Of a DNA stretch of 64,000 bases, positions 49,601-55,810 are shown piece after piece; the first letter of the stretch is position 1; each line of letters begins with the position of its first letter. The stretch lies in NCBI GenBank assembly GCA_030323885.1, contig CM059187.1:87091726-87155725 (forward strand), given 5' to 3'. The notes below the pieces were generated by a model. That model was not told the DNA's origin, ran no database searches, and was given only the letters and a program-made list of their open reading frames with translations. Position numbers and translations under genes: made by a program. This DNA is from Branchipolynoe longqiensis. Lineage: Eukaryota; Annelida; Polychaeta; Phyllodocida; Polynoidae.

Positions 49601-50380
49601 AGCTTGGCTGAAGCGGATGCGCGAGGTACTCAACCGGGATGGGCTCCTGGTCATCGCATCACACAACTACGGTGCTGATGCAATTGGCGCTGAGTTAAAC
49701 TTAAAGTAAGTATCTTAGCTCCCCCCCCCCTCCAATATAATATCTATATATAATACCAAACGGTGGTTAAGTTGTAGGGTCCTTCTGATTCCGACTCCTC
49801 TGTTAATCGGCGCTGCCAACGAGCATCAGTTTGTTGACATTTGACTGAGTGGATCGGCGCAAAGTTACTGGTCAGTCAAAAAGGTAAAACACAGAATGAC
49901 TGCAACTAATGCTGTGACAGTTCAGTGGGTTTTCCACCAGGCAGCAGATATTGCATTTGTAGCGGTAATGGAACAGTTTTATCAAAAGAGTTCTCAGACA
50001 TTAGGAGAATATACTTTACCTAGCTTCAACCCGTGCACAGTCAATATGGTTATTTGTGTAATGTCATCCTCTTTTCTAGAAATGTGACCAAAGTATCACA
50101 GCTGTGCACTGTAAACCTGCGAATCCTGCATCGATCCCATGTTGCTACAGTTGCCTAGCGACAAATAAACAAAATCAGCATTGGCAACTTTTAATAGAGC
50201 CTTGATTAAATCGAATTGTACTCCCTCCCTCTACCCCATATTGCAAAGGATCCATTTTATTGCTATCTAATAATAGCCTGGGCTACCTTTTGCAGGTTTA
50301 AGCTCCTGGAGGAAAAAGAACTTCCGGCTGATAATGGGATCACGACCCTTGTAAAGCTGACGGTGTGGAAACGTCAGTGA
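21325..50380 (+). CDS. ovoA: Ovothiol synthase OvoA (5-histidylcysteine sulfoxide synthase), 15 exons
   Basis: OvoA is a non-haem iron enzyme that joins cysteine to the imidazole of histidine as a sulfoxide using O2; its C-terminal domain N-methylates the product towards ovothiol. Exons: 21325-21407, 24171-24235, 27945-28057, 31556-31630, 33515-33655, 36445-36571, 39239-39356, 39885-40238, 40719-40866, 41226-41477, 43787-43970, 44762-45162, 46365-46443, 49603-49705, 50296-50380. All joins are GT-AG and in phase, 2328 nt, 775 residues. Likely iron ligands are His71 (FYYGH) and His168/His172 in an HX3HXE motif. The FGE-like part spans about 203-545 (MPWDWP 369-374, RLPSEAEH 394-401, GNVWEW 454-459). 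The methyltransferase part starts near 555, with a SAM loop IGCGTGRGA at 624-632. Bacterial relatives are near 710 residues; the excess is an insertion at 293-357. Confidence 0.93.
21555..21965. repeat. Direct duplication of about 150 bp in ovoA intron 1
   Basis: The block around TATATGTGTACCAAGCGATT, GTTTTAGAGATATTT and GAAGATTGCTCAC occurs at 21600-21760 and again at 21805-21965. An inverted relative with the same CTTCTGCGCATGCGTC flank lies at 58060-58260. Confidence 0.75.
22205..22794. mobile_element. Harbinger-like MITE (TGGTGCAGTCACAC ends), copy A, ovoA intron 1
   Basis: 590 bp with inverted ends of about 35 bp (TACGACGCTTCTCGCCGGCG inside) and a perfect TTA duplication (22202-22204, 22795-22797). 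The 3-bp TNA duplication fits PIF/Harbinger transposition. GC-rich, non-coding interior. Confidence 0.85.
23500..23970. repeat. Alternating TGTATG / CATACA microsatellite, ovoA intron 1
   Basis: The tract switches strand composition: TGTATG/TGTATA units at 23520-23630, CATACA/CATGCA units at 23635-23870, then TGTATG again to 23965. Complementary blocks lie side by side, so large hairpins are possible. Confidence 0.85.
24171..24235 (+). CDS. ovoA: ovoA exon 2 (residues 28-50)
   Basis: Acceptor TTCCCGCAG at 24162-24170, donor AAAAG/GTAGG. Encodes QIKTYFKNSYDLTESLFDGL, the helix at the start of the DinB-like domain (the family pattern is a YF..T.DLTE.LF.L motif). Confidence 0.9.
24341..24977. 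mobile_element. MITE with AGCCCCGTTCACAC ends, ovoA intron 2
   Basis: Left end AGCCCCGTTCACACTGGC; right end GTGTGAACGGGG (24965-24975), with a second inner copy of the end at 24893-24908. TAA precedes the left end. The interior has AGTTCGCCTC-type motifs. A second copy in the opposite orientation is at 34104-34657. Confidence 0.75.
25465..25640 (-). mobile_element. pogo-like MITE, copy b, ovoA intron 2
   Basis: CAGTAAAACCTCTCTAACCG to GGTTTTACTG with flanking TA; reverse orientation to copy a. It is more diverged inside. Confidence 0.8.
25950..26366. mobile_element. MITE with AGCCCGTGTCACACCTCGCC ends, ovoA intron 2
   Basis: 417 bp; the right end GGCGAGGTGTGACACGGGCT-like sequence reads CAGCGAGGTGTGACAGGGGC. 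TAA duplication at 25947-25949 and 26367-26369. The interior repeats ATCCGTT/TGTCCGTTTC. A shorter relative is at 39491-39736. Confidence 0.8.
26560..26780 (+). mobile_element. tRNA-derived SINE, ovoA intron 2
   Basis: The head resembles a tRNA with pol III box A (TGGCCGAATGAG, near 26563) and box B (GGTTCGAATCC, about 26609-26619). The body includes TTGTCGCTTCCTAGCC and the tail ends ACAACTAATGCACTAACAA. It is a SINE and not a tRNA gene: the cloverleaf is not complete. Confidence 0.8.
27370..27475. mobile_element. Short foldback MITE, ovoA intron 2
   Basis: GCCGTATGCATGAAGCAGTG (27376-27395) is mirrored by CACTGTTTCGTGCATATGGC (27445-27464). The ends resemble those of the longer element at 62353-63098. 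Confidence 0.65.
27945..28057 (+). CDS. ovoA: ovoA exon 3 (residues 50-87), first iron-ligand His
   Basis: Acceptor GTAG/ACC completes Asp50. Encodes DRLRLPLIFYYGHTAAVYVN and an LILAGLL block. His71 in FYYGH aligns with the first iron-ligand His of EgtB/OvoA enzymes. Donor CTGCAG/GTATCT, phase 0. Confidence 0.92.
28315..28790. mobile_element. Two pogo-like elements with CAGTATAACCCCGTTAAA ends, ovoA intron 3
   Basis: Starts at 28315 and 28492 each show TACAGTATAACCCCGTTAAA. Many GGTTTAACC/GGATTAACC repeats follow. The right terminus is unclear. I treat this as a second pogo/Tigger-type MITE family. Confidence 0.55.
30340..30670. mobile_element. Dispersed MITE with TTAAAGTTGCATAGTCCGAT ends, ovoA intron 3
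   Basis: The best full-length-looking copy. Typical internal phrases are TTTGCCATTTTCTGAGATAA, GGAGATATTTGA and ATAAGTGCACC. Other copies: 5795-5998, 27185-27385, 32440-33290 (interrupted), 36310-36390, 39390-39800 (interrupted), 46090-46290, 63480-63665 and 63943 to the window end. Confidence 0.7.
31113..31290 (+). mobile_element. pogo-like MITE, copy c, ovoA intron 3
   Basis: CAGTAAAACCTCTCTAAATC to GGTTTTACTG with TA flanks, same orientation as copy a. A (TA)n tract sits just upstream (31000-31040). Confidence 0.85.
31556..31630 (+). CDS. ovoA: ovoA exon 4 (residues 88-112)
   Basis: Encodes SDRINLGFETLLETGVDEMS and WDDT, a highly conserved OvoA/EgtB stretch (the GVDEMSWDD motif). Acceptor CTCCAG, donor ACG/GTAAGT; exactly 25 codons. 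Confidence 0.92.
32494..32984. mobile_element. Harbinger-like MITE, copy B, ovoA intron 4
   Basis: 491 bp with ends TGGTGCTGTCACATTACGAC and its mirror; perfect TAA duplication (32491-32493, 32985-32987). It interrupts a copy of the TTAAAGTTGCATAG family. Confidence 0.85.
33515..33655 (+). CDS. ovoA: ovoA exon 5 (residues 113-159)
   Basis: Encodes the WPTVKDVVEYRSKVKDLIL helix and the LPVTFDNAW stretch preceding the iron-binding helix. Acceptor CCTGTAG, donor TGG/GTAAGT; 47 codons, phase 0 at both ends. Confidence 0.92.
33719..33776. repeat. (TA)n microsatellite, ovoA intron 5
   Basis: About 25 uninterrupted TA units. Similar tracts lie at 31000-31040, 34980-35060, 36745-36815, 38930-38964 and 46600-46665. 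They often abut pogo-like MITEs, which insert at TA. Confidence 0.9.
34104..34657. mobile_element. MITE with AGCCGTGTTCACACC ends, ovoA intron 5
   Basis: Inverted relative of 24341-24977 (shared internal GTGATGTGCTTAATCCGCTT-like and CCTAAAAATAAATG-like blocks). Right end GGTGTGAACACGGCT is followed by TAA. Confidence 0.75.
35078..36057. mobile_element. Harbinger-like element with TGCTAGGTACACACCTACCG ends
   Basis: 980 bp; about 28 bp perfect inverted ends, TAA duplication (35075-35077, 36058-36060). The interior carries a 113-bp tandem repeat and CpG-rich subterminal sequence (GATCGGGTCGCGATCGGGTC). No transposase; presumably non-autonomous. A fragment of the family is at 6290-6480. Confidence 0.85.
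35400..35760. repeat. 113-bp tandem repeat within the nested element
   Basis: The phrase CTAATCGACGAATGTAAACT recurs at about 35418, 35531 and 35644 (113-bp steps) and once more about 75 bp later. Related sequence appears at 60640-60700 and, inverted, near 62755-62790. Confidence 0.8.
36445..36571 (+). CDS. ovoA: ovoA exon 6 (residues 160-202), HX3HXE iron motif
   Basis: Encodes WAVFMGMEHERIHLETSSVL; His168, His172 and Glu174 form HX3HXE, the second part of the iron site. The following IRLLPVF segment is also conserved. Donor TCTGCAG/GTAGAG leaves one base, completed as Gly202 by exon 7. Confidence 0.94.
36600..37145 (+). mobile_element. LINE 3' UTR fragment split by a TA microsatellite, ovoA intron 6
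   Basis: It matches the 3' region at 3450-3722: AAAATAAAACTTTTTCTTTT, CGTGACCACAAATTATGTGA, AAAAGCGATGG and a GAATATGGCCTATGCTGCC...CAATCAATCAAT tail. A (CA)n(TA)n tract (36745-36815) and unrelated DNA separate the halves. Confidence 0.65.
37258..37590 (+). mobile_element. tRNA-derived SINE, ovoA intron 6
   Basis: Head with GATGGCCGGGTGAGTTG; box B is decayed. The body has TTGTCGCTTCATAGCC, GTGACTGAGTGGGATATCA and GCCATGAGTGCGCATTCTCA; the tail is CCTGATATGACCTTAAATGT...AAACTCCAACAATC. A partial copy lies at 37866-38030. Confidence 0.75.
37671..37866 (+). pseudogene. 3' end of a CR1/L2/RTE-type LINE ORF, ovoA intron 6
   Basis: Encodes WNELPEEAVEAATINQFKNA and AYH-TAG (37671-37790), matching the WNSLP...FK.LD ending common in these LINEs. 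It is followed by a short 3' UTR and an (ATA)n tail at 37845-37862. Severely 5'-truncated. Confidence 0.7.
38697..38886 (+). mobile_element. pogo-like MITE, copy d, ovoA intron 6
   Basis: CAGTAAACCTCTCTAAATCG (one A shorter than usual) to GGTTTTACTG. It lies 78 bp from the oppositely oriented copy e. Confidence 0.85.
38965..39142 (-). mobile_element. pogo-like MITE, copy e, ovoA intron 6
   Basis: CAGTAAAACCTCTCTATACC to GGTTTTACTG with TA flanks, reverse orientation to copy d. It is about 95 bp upstream of exon 7. Confidence 0.85.
39239..39356 (+). CDS. ovoA: ovoA exon 7 (residues 202-241)
   Basis: Start of the FGE/sulfatase-modifying-factor-like domain: VPESVVQLGKPIDFPSYGWD and then NEYG. 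It lies between a (TA)n tract and a dispersed MITE copy. Donor CTGCAG/GTGGGA. Confidence 0.92.
39491..39736. mobile_element. Short MITE related to 25950-26366, ovoA intron 7
   Basis: GTTTGTCACACTATGCCGGA at the left, TCGGTGAGGTGTGACAGAGC at the right. It interrupts a copy of the TTAAAGTTGCATAG family (39390-39800). Confidence 0.7.
39885..40238 (+). CDS. ovoA: ovoA exon 8 (residues 241-359) with Cys/His-rich insertion
   Basis: Encodes FEASQFVVTNREFLAFIKAG, the GWRWREYRQASHPAFWV segment, and then a 65-residue stretch (293-357) rich in Cys, His, Gly and charged residues before the YRLR that continues the conserved domain. The exon is strikingly GC-rich compared with its AT-rich introns. The acceptor is odd: an A-run ends AAAG directly at the exon, with the T-run 20 bp further up. 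Confidence 0.88.
40719..40866 (+). CDS. ovoA: ovoA exon 9 (residues 359-408)
   Basis: Encodes MPWDWPVVVNYHEGKAFCAW and RLPSEAEH. These match the FGE-domain blocks MPWDWPVEVNYLEAKAFC and RLPTEAEW of OvoA proteins; the final Trp of the latter is His here. Acceptor CTATGCAG, donor AAGCAG/GTAGGG. Confidence 0.93.
40984..41157 (-). mobile_element. pogo-like MITE, copy g, ovoA intron 9
   Basis: Fills half of the 359-bp intron 9. The left end is eroded (CATTAAAACCTCTCTAAC); the right end GGTTTTACTG is intact. Confidence 0.8.
41226..41477 (+). CDS. ovoA: ovoA exon 10 (residues 409-492)
   Basis: Encodes PNDLGFYDSLGNVWEWVEDH and FYDDFSTPCYDGRHNLIL, core FGE-like motifs. A Harbinger-like MITE starts 14 bp after the donor CTG/GTGAGC. 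Confidence 0.94.
41492..42092. mobile_element. Harbinger-like MITE, copy C, ovoA intron 10
   Basis: 601 bp, ends TGGGGCTGTCACACTACGAC and mirror. Flanks TCA (left) and TTA (right) differ by one base. The interior is close to copies A and D, in the same orientation. Confidence 0.85.
42309..42908. mobile_element. Harbinger-like MITE, copy D, ovoA intron 10
   Basis: 600 bp, ends TGCCCCTGTCACACTACGAC and mirror, perfect TCA duplication (42306-42308, 42909-42911). Its right ~330 bp are nearly identical to copy C. Confidence 0.87.
43396..43725 (+). mobile_element. tRNA-derived SINE, ovoA intron 10
   Basis: Box A-like GTGGCTGAATAGGCAGAGCG and box B AGTTCGATTCC (43447-43457) give a tRNA-like head. 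Body and tail match 37258-37590, ending CCTTAGATGTTGCTAGGACG and (CCAA)n. It ends about 60 bp before exon 11. Confidence 0.8.
43787..43970 (+). CDS. ovoA: ovoA exon 11 (residues 493-554)
   Basis: Encodes GGSWISTGNSASRFARFAFR and HFLQHAGFRVV, the end of the FGE-like domain, then the linker to the methyltransferase. Donor GGCA/GTAAGT leaves one base; exon 12 completes Thr554. Confidence 0.93.
44762..45162 (+). CDS. ovoA: ovoA exon 12 (residues 554-687), SAM-binding part
   Basis: The longest exon. It holds a helix-rich start (EDQLHDEWQLARPPQLLFAQ), the SAM-binding glycine loop LYIGCGTGRGA (622-632) and the acidic strand end LLAVDFSGRF (Asp646), the usual class I methyltransferase order. GC-rich like exon 8. 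Confidence 0.9.
45175..45700. repeat. SINE tail fragments and a 248-bp foldback element, ovoA intron 12
   Basis: Reverse-orientation SINE tails lie at 45175-45230 and 45640-45697. Between them 45363-45610 is a foldback element: AGGCCCGGTCACGTGCACGT at the left and ACGTGTATGTGACCGGGGCT at the right, flanked by TAA on both sides. Inside are repeated GTAGTTGAACGTAGTTGAAC blocks and their inverse. Confidence 0.75.
45778..46084. mobile_element. MITE with AGCTAAGATTCCTTATACGC ends, ovoA intron 12
   Basis: 307 bp; right end GTATAAGGAATCTTAGCT. Flanks TAA and TTA. The interior is rich in GAATGCGAATGCG. A related half is at 20830-21020. Confidence 0.75.
46365..46443 (+). CDS. ovoA: ovoA exon 13 (residues 688-714)
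   Basis: Encodes LPNEIGFFDFVLITSLDRVL, the methyltransferase strand where the family usually has a DxVxxxNLxxRL pattern. Acceptor CTTCGTAG, donor AAAG/GTAAGG. Confidence 0.85.
47031..47208 (-). mobile_element. pogo-like MITE, copy h, ovoA intron 13
   Basis: CAGTAAAACCTCCCTAACTG to GGTTTTACACTA, next to a TA tract and just before the minisatellite. Confidence 0.85.
47235..49535. repeat. 52-bp minisatellite, about 44 units, ovoA intron 13
   Basis: Unit reads TTCCTTTCAAAGCCCTCGCT, then ATAATGCTATCTGTGAATGC, then CCCTATTAAAGG. Left-edge units are degenerate, central ones nearly identical, with shared variants (CTGTCTGTAAATCC, CTATGTGTG) that suggest block duplications. Non-coding. Confidence 0.95.
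49603..49705 (+). CDS. ovoA: ovoA exon 14 (residues 714-748)
   Basis: Encodes WLKRMREVLNRDGLLVIASH and GADAIGAEL: the helix and strand that follow in class I methyltransferases. Acceptor CCTGACAG lies about 70 bp after the last minisatellite unit; donor AA/GTAAGT. Confidence 0.88.
49706..50295. other. ovoA intron 14
   Basis: Contains nothing recognised. A short open frame at 49896-50087 has no match to the methyltransferase segment that seems short in this protein. Confidence 0.5.
50296..50380 (+). CDS. ovoA: ovoA exon 15 (residues 748-775, stop)
   Basis: Encodes FKLLEEKELPADNGITTLVK and ends TVWKRQ-TGA. The terminal TVWKR matches the TVWRR-like ending of OvoA proteins. The preceding segment is shorter than usual. 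Confidence 0.87.
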
Positions 50381-50469
50381 AAGGTGATGCCACCTGCCGG
50401 ACATAGAACACACCAGTGATTGTTGATATTTACTGATTAACGTTCGCAAAATGCCAATATAATCAGATA

Positions 50470-50501
<32 letters not shown>

Positions 50502-51419
50502 GGCAGCAATTGATAAGTTCAAATCCTGTTTTCATAATAGTACCTTAGATGTTGCTAGAACATAAAACCCAAACAAGAAACGTTTTGGAATGGGTGATAA
50601 CATATTCTGAAACCTGTCTTCCGGCATTTTCCCACGATTCCCTGGCAGTGCTTATCCTATGTGAGTAAATCCGCGTTTTCGCGGAAATTCACCCTTGGCC
50701 CAAGGTCTTAGCTTGATTTCCGCGTTTTTGTCGGAGACCACTTCCATCCCTGACATTTTCTTGATCAGACTCACCCTTTAGCTCAGTGTAAATGCAAGTA
50801 ATGTTAGGAAGTAGTTATAGAGATGTGCTTAGTTAATGCTGATTCTGCCAAGAAGATTAACAAAATATATATCAAAGAAGGAAAAAAGACTTGAAGAGAA
50901 GAGAATAATAATTGTTGATTTCACTTTCAGTTGACACAAGTGTAACCACTTCAAAATTATATCAGATATGGTTTTTGCCATCATTTGACATAGATCTAAC
51001 CATTTCAGAAATTCTTGTAAATTTCAAGGTAGGTATTTTAATGGTGTCTTATAAGACTGACAGAATATATACCGCTAGCTTTTTGCTATGAATATGGTTC
51101 CTGTTGCTGACATCAGCAACCATCAACCGATGACATGTATCTTGACTTTTATGCAGGGTCATATTTATGCTTGTATGACGTCACGGTAGGGCTTTGCAGA
51201 GCTATGCTGTATGATGTGTTATATATAACAGAATTGTAATGTTGCAATTGGATTCAGATTAAATTTAAATCTTACACTGGTGTGACTTCATTATGTGGAT
51301 TGCTACCGATTATTGAAGAAGTCGGGAATTGTGGTTAATTTACAATCACATACCCTACTATATTCTAATATATGAATATATTACATTTGTTAGAACATAT
51401 AAAACACAAAATATGTTTA
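50381..51419. other. ovoA 3' flank
   Basis: Holds a (TA)n tract (50467-50500), a SINE tail fragment (50515-50575) and otherwise unique AT-rich DNA. ATTAAA near 51257 could serve as a poly(A) signal, but there is no strong evidence for where the transcript ends. Confidence 0.35.
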
Positions 51420-52065
51420 ATTAAGTAACAGAACACGGCGACCTCAGTTTGTGGGCCAATAAAATTGTATTATTATTCTGAATAAAATTTTGTACATCCC
51501 AGAATTAAACAGTAACATACTAACGACGCATGAATTAACAAATATGTATAAGCTATACGGACATTAATTATTAATAAATATCGATCACTCAAAGTACTGG
51601 TCGAGATCACAGCAGCAGTGTTAAAGGGGGCCTCAGCACTCAGCAGGGAGGGTGGGATGGTAATCAAAATTGGATCTTCTCTCTCCTGTTGATCTCGATC
51701 AAGTGACAGTTACAGGGTTGTTTGTTCCATATGATCAACTCGTAGACAAGGCGACATAATGCAAAGGTAACAGTCAATTATGGCAGGCCGTTTGGGTGCC
51801 GTTTCTGTAATAATTACATATGTTACCAGCAACATATACAATTAAGTAACAGAACACGGCGACCTCAGTTTGTGGGCCAATACAATTTTATTATTATTCT
51901 GAATAACATTTTTTACATCCCAGAATTAAACAGTAACATACTAACGACACATGAATTAACAAATATGTATAAGCTATACGGACATTAATTATTAATAAAT
52001 ATCGATCACTCAAAGTACTGGTCGAGATCACAGCAGCAGTGTTAAAGGGGGCCTCAGCACTCAGC
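51420..52065 (-). repeat. B-A-B block of split direct repeats
   Basis: Copies of B (225 bp, AACACGGCGACCTCAGTTTG near the start) at 51420-51644 and 51841-52065 flank one copy of A (51661-51843, ATTGGATCTTCTCTCTCCTG). The B copies differ at only a few positions, so the element is fairly young. Confidence 0.9.
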
Positions 52066-53072
52066 CAAAAAGCGAAGCGAGTGCTGAGGGACCTGCTCTG
52101 AAGCTACGCTTATCCACATAGTTAAAAATACAGGACGAACGCCAGTTGCCAAGCTCTTGGACCTGCTCCAACGGGACTCCAGCTTCCGCACACTCTCTAG
52201 CTGCCCCCCGTCTGAGACTGTGGGCCGTAATCTTCCTGCCTTGAAGCCCACACTTATCACCTGCCAACCTGAGGGCGAGCAGGAAGAGTCGAGCTGTCAA
52301 GGGCTCCCCAGAGCACAGCAGCAGGGCTGGACCGGACTTGGAGATTGGAGTTACGGCCTTGTACTGCCTCCAGAGACGCACGGGGCAGCAGATGGAGCTA
52401 GGGATTTTTGGCAGCCGTACGTAGTAGGTTTGGCTTGGCAGACGTGTCGTCTTGGTGGATCGGACGCGCACCTTGAGTGACAGCTTGTGGATCCGTATGT
52501 CTGCACCTGTCAGGTAGTGCCCCGGATCACAGGGAGACTCCGAGAAAAATAAATTAGATTGTCTCAGTAATGTGAAGTATCCAATTATCAATGCCTCATT
52601 TAATACTCGGCCATGTGGGCCCATTTTTTAAAAAATATCTGAACATCTGTACAACATGCTTTACTTTTAATGGGAACACTCTTGACACAGCAACATTTTT
52701 TACATTCAACACCCCTTTCTTTACTAGCCCAACGCAGTATGAGTCAAATTCCTTAGTTCTTCCCCCCATCATCATAATATATGTTTTTGCGCCACTGAAG
52801 TAATTGTTCACCGCACTTGGTGACCGAAGACTACTTGCTAAGTGAGCGAGATACAACATCAGGTCATATTGTTTTGGAGATTTCTTATTAACCTTAAAGT
52901 TTCTACAGAACTCACTATATTTATTAAACTGGGCACATTTATTGCGCCATGTCCCTTTGGATAACCCGTGCTTGAAAAGCTTTTTGACAGTGTGGTGTAG
53001 GTCAGTATGTCGAGCTGTGGTCGAGGGCAAATAAAGAAAGACTACAGTGAGACATACTGAACGTGAAGGCAT
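52061..53072 (-). pseudogene. Tyrosine recombinase of the Ngaro/PAT-like element (one frameshift)
   Basis: The N-terminal core-binding half (53072-52596) has KKLFKHGLSKGTWRNKCAQF and YDLMLYLAHL. The catalytic half (52624-52061) has the first Arg in FTLLRQSNLF, the HSLRRGAARE box, the NWRSS segment and the nucleophile in FNYVD. Arg, HxxR, Trp and Tyr are all present. The halves overlap in different frames at a T-run/A-run near 52625, so a single indel breaks an otherwise intact enzyme. Confidence 0.85.
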
Positions 53073-53099
53073 AAGGTTAAGGCAATATCACAGTTCTTT

Positions 53100-55810
53100 T
53101 TTTTATTTTCTTTTTATATTTTTTTTTTATTGAGGCTGTATTTATACTGTCCATAGCATATAAGCCTGGGTATTCAGGCTTGTTTTCAATGCTGGCCAGC
53201 TGTAGTGTTGGTGTTGTCTTATCACACAGTAGCTGCTGATAAGGTATTTGATTGCCTGTATTTCAGTAGCAGATAGATAGTTGGTTGGTCTGGTTAGTAC
53301 TATAGTAGTCTATGTTAATTTTTTTGGATTTTCTTGGCATATATGTGCTTTATTTTTTCTACTCTTATTTCTAGACTAGCCTACTCCTATTTACATATCA
53401 TAGGCTTGTACACAGCTGTGAGGTGTGTTATCTGGGTGCTTTTGGTATGGTTACCTTCCATTGGGCGTCTCGCTGGTGGGCCGTGACATGTATCACCTGC
53501 CCTTTTGCGGTGCAGCTTAGTTGGGGGTTCCTAGCCTTATTTTGCACAGATATTTTTTGTATGTTTTTAGGTCAGGAATTTGTCGTTCCTTTACTGTTTG
53601 GGCATTCCACACCTTGGCAGCCATTTCTAGCGTGCTTCTCTCGTGAGCTTTTATTTGGCTTCTGGTCTGCTTTAGTAGTGGCGCATTATTTGCTCTAGTT
53701 GCCCTTTGTGGTTTTGTTAGGAGTTTATTGTCTTGACTATAGCTGTATGCTAATGTTTTCAGATGAATTATTCTCCTATTTTCTAGCAATTTTACTTTGG
53801 TTCTTTTGTGTATGTCATAGGTGGGGTGCAGCTTGTCTACTCTGAGGCAGATTTTCAGGGCTCTGTTCTGTAGTGTTTGCAGTTTTTTTTAGAAGTTCTT
53901 TCTTTGCACCCATGTAGTTTACATCTCCATAGTCAAAATAGGGTAGCACCATGCCCTTGAAGATTTTTATTGACATTTCTTGTGTCATGTAGTCTCTTAG
54001 CTTTGCAAATAGCCACAGTTTGTGGTTTACCTTTTGGACAATTTTGTTTATACATAGGTTGTAGTTTAGTTGGCTGTCCAACTCAAGGCCTAGGTATTTG
54101 TAATGGTCTACATTTTCTAGTGTTTGGCTTCCTAGCTTACAGTGTAGTTTTCTTTCTGGCATTTGTTTATGCGAGAAGAGAACTGTTTTTGACTTGCTTG
54201 TGTTGATGGTTATTTTGTTGGACTCACACCACTCATCCAGTTTTAGTAGGAGCTTGTTTAGTTTAGTTATTACCTCCTCTTCTGTGGTGCCGTTTGCATA
54301 TATGACTGTCTCATCTGCATATAGTTGGAGGCATTCGGTTTGTAACCATTTTTCAAGATCGTTTATGTAGATTATAAAGAGCAGTGGCCCTAGCACTGAC
54401 CCTTGGGGTACACCACATGTGACAGGTTGGTTGTCTGATAGTGTATTGTTTATTTTTGTTCTCTGTTGCCTGTCTTTCAGGTAGCATTTTATCCAGTCCA
54501 TAGTGTTGGATTTTATGCCCATGGATTCTAGTTTTTCCAATAGTATGTTATGGTCTACTGTATCGAATGCTTTGCTGAAGTCAATGAAGGCTGCTCCAAC
54601 TAATTGTTTTTGGTTCATTGACGCCAATATGTCATTTGTTAGGTTAGCTATTGTTTTAGATGTGGAGTGCAGTTTCCTGAAACCTCCTTGTCTTTCGTTT
54701 AGTATATTGTTTTTTTCCAGGTGTTCATTTATGTGTCTATGTAGCACTTTTTCAATGAGCTTGCCTGGGGTTTGAAGAATCGATATTGGCCTGTAATTTC
54801 CCATGTTTTGTTTGTCTCCACTTTTGTGGATAGGGGTAATGGTTGCCATTTTCCAGGCTGAGATAAAATGCCCCTGTTCAAAGGAGATGTTGAATAGGTC
54901 GACTATAGTGGCTGGGATGGCTTGGAGTGCCTCTTTCAGCATTTTGGTTGGTATTTCGTCTATTCCACTTGGTTTATTTGTGTCTATGTCATTTATTAGT
55001 TTTTTTACTTCTATTATATCTGTTTTGCAGGTGGGGATTTCATTCTGCACAGTTCCTGATCTATTTTCCCACCTTTTTTTAAATTTTCCTGACAGCGTTT
55101 GTCCTATTGTGGCAAAGTGCGTGTTCAGTTTGTTTGCTGCATCTTTGTCTGAGAGTATTGTCCCTTCGTTATCTTGGAAGGTTGTGTGCTCTTCTTTGTT
55201 ATTTTTGGGGAATAATAGGTCTACATTCTTCCAGAATCTGTTTGTATTGCTTCCCCAGTCTCTGTCCTGCTTTATTATGTATTTCTTTTTTGTGGTTCTC
55301 ACAGCTTTGAGAGAGTGGTTTCTGGCAATATGGTAGGCCAGTTTGTCTTCTATAGTTTCTGTGAGCTTTGCTTTATTACCCAGTTTACTTTTGGCTATGA
55401 TGAGCGTTAGCAGGTCATTGTCTACCCAGGGGTCCTGGTTTTTTTGTATTTTAATTTTCTGAATGGGGCACATCTCGTCAGCTGATTTTCTTATTTCTGC
55501 GATGATGTTGCCCCAATAGATATTAACATCATCTCTGTTTTGTGTGATGTTGTTTATGTTTTGGTGCAGATGATTTTTTAATGCATCTTCTGAGTAGTTT
55601 TTTAGGGACCTGCCCATCTTATACTCATAGTGATTTGTGCTTTTTAGTTTTTTCCTTGTTACATATATTAGCTCATGATCACTTATACCCCAGCTCCTGG
55701 TGCCCCATTTAGTGGCGTGGTTTGAGTTGGTTAGTATTAGGTCAATTGTGGTGCTATTTTTACTGAGCCTTGTTTTTTCAGTGATGAGCTGTTGTAGGCC
55801 TAAGATTGTG
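53100..55810 (-). mobile_element. 5'-truncated CR1-like LINE nested in the Ngaro/PAT-like element
   Basis: Begins (on -) inside the endonuclease and ends in an A-rich tail (53100-53140). The 7-bp duplication GTTCTTT lies at 53093-53099 and 55811-55817. Removing LINE and one duplication rejoins the RNase H frame, which then stops two codons on, followed closely by the recombinase ATG. Confidence 0.87.
53517..55808 (-). pseudogene. CR1-like LINE ORF2 (endonuclease end plus RT)
   Basis: Open from the truncated 5' end: the endonuclease tail has TTIDLILTNSNHATKWG and the SDHELI motif (about 55668-55685). The RT follows with NYRPISIL, AAFIDFSKAFDTVDH (first Asp intact) and GVPQGSVLGPLLF. The active-site box reads YADE (54310-54321) where YADD is expected. 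A frameshift near 53815 separates the last 90 codons, which end ERQIPDLKTYKKYL. Most of the ORF is intact, so the copy is recent. Confidence 0.87.

Noticed and set aside
49896..50087. A possible extra ovoA exon in intron 14
   Set aside because: The frame lacks similarity to the methyltransferase segment, and exons 14 and 15 already join in phase.
52061..53072. Phage-type integrase suggesting a viral or bacterial insertion
   Set aside because: Split direct repeats, the DIRS-type RNase H and the gag-like frame show a eukaryotic tyrosine-recombinase retroelement.
54503..55336. Open frames of 90-177 codons on the + strand
   Set aside because: Antisense shadows of the LINE ORF2 on the - strand; hydrophobic composition follows from the complementary Lys/Asn-rich codons.
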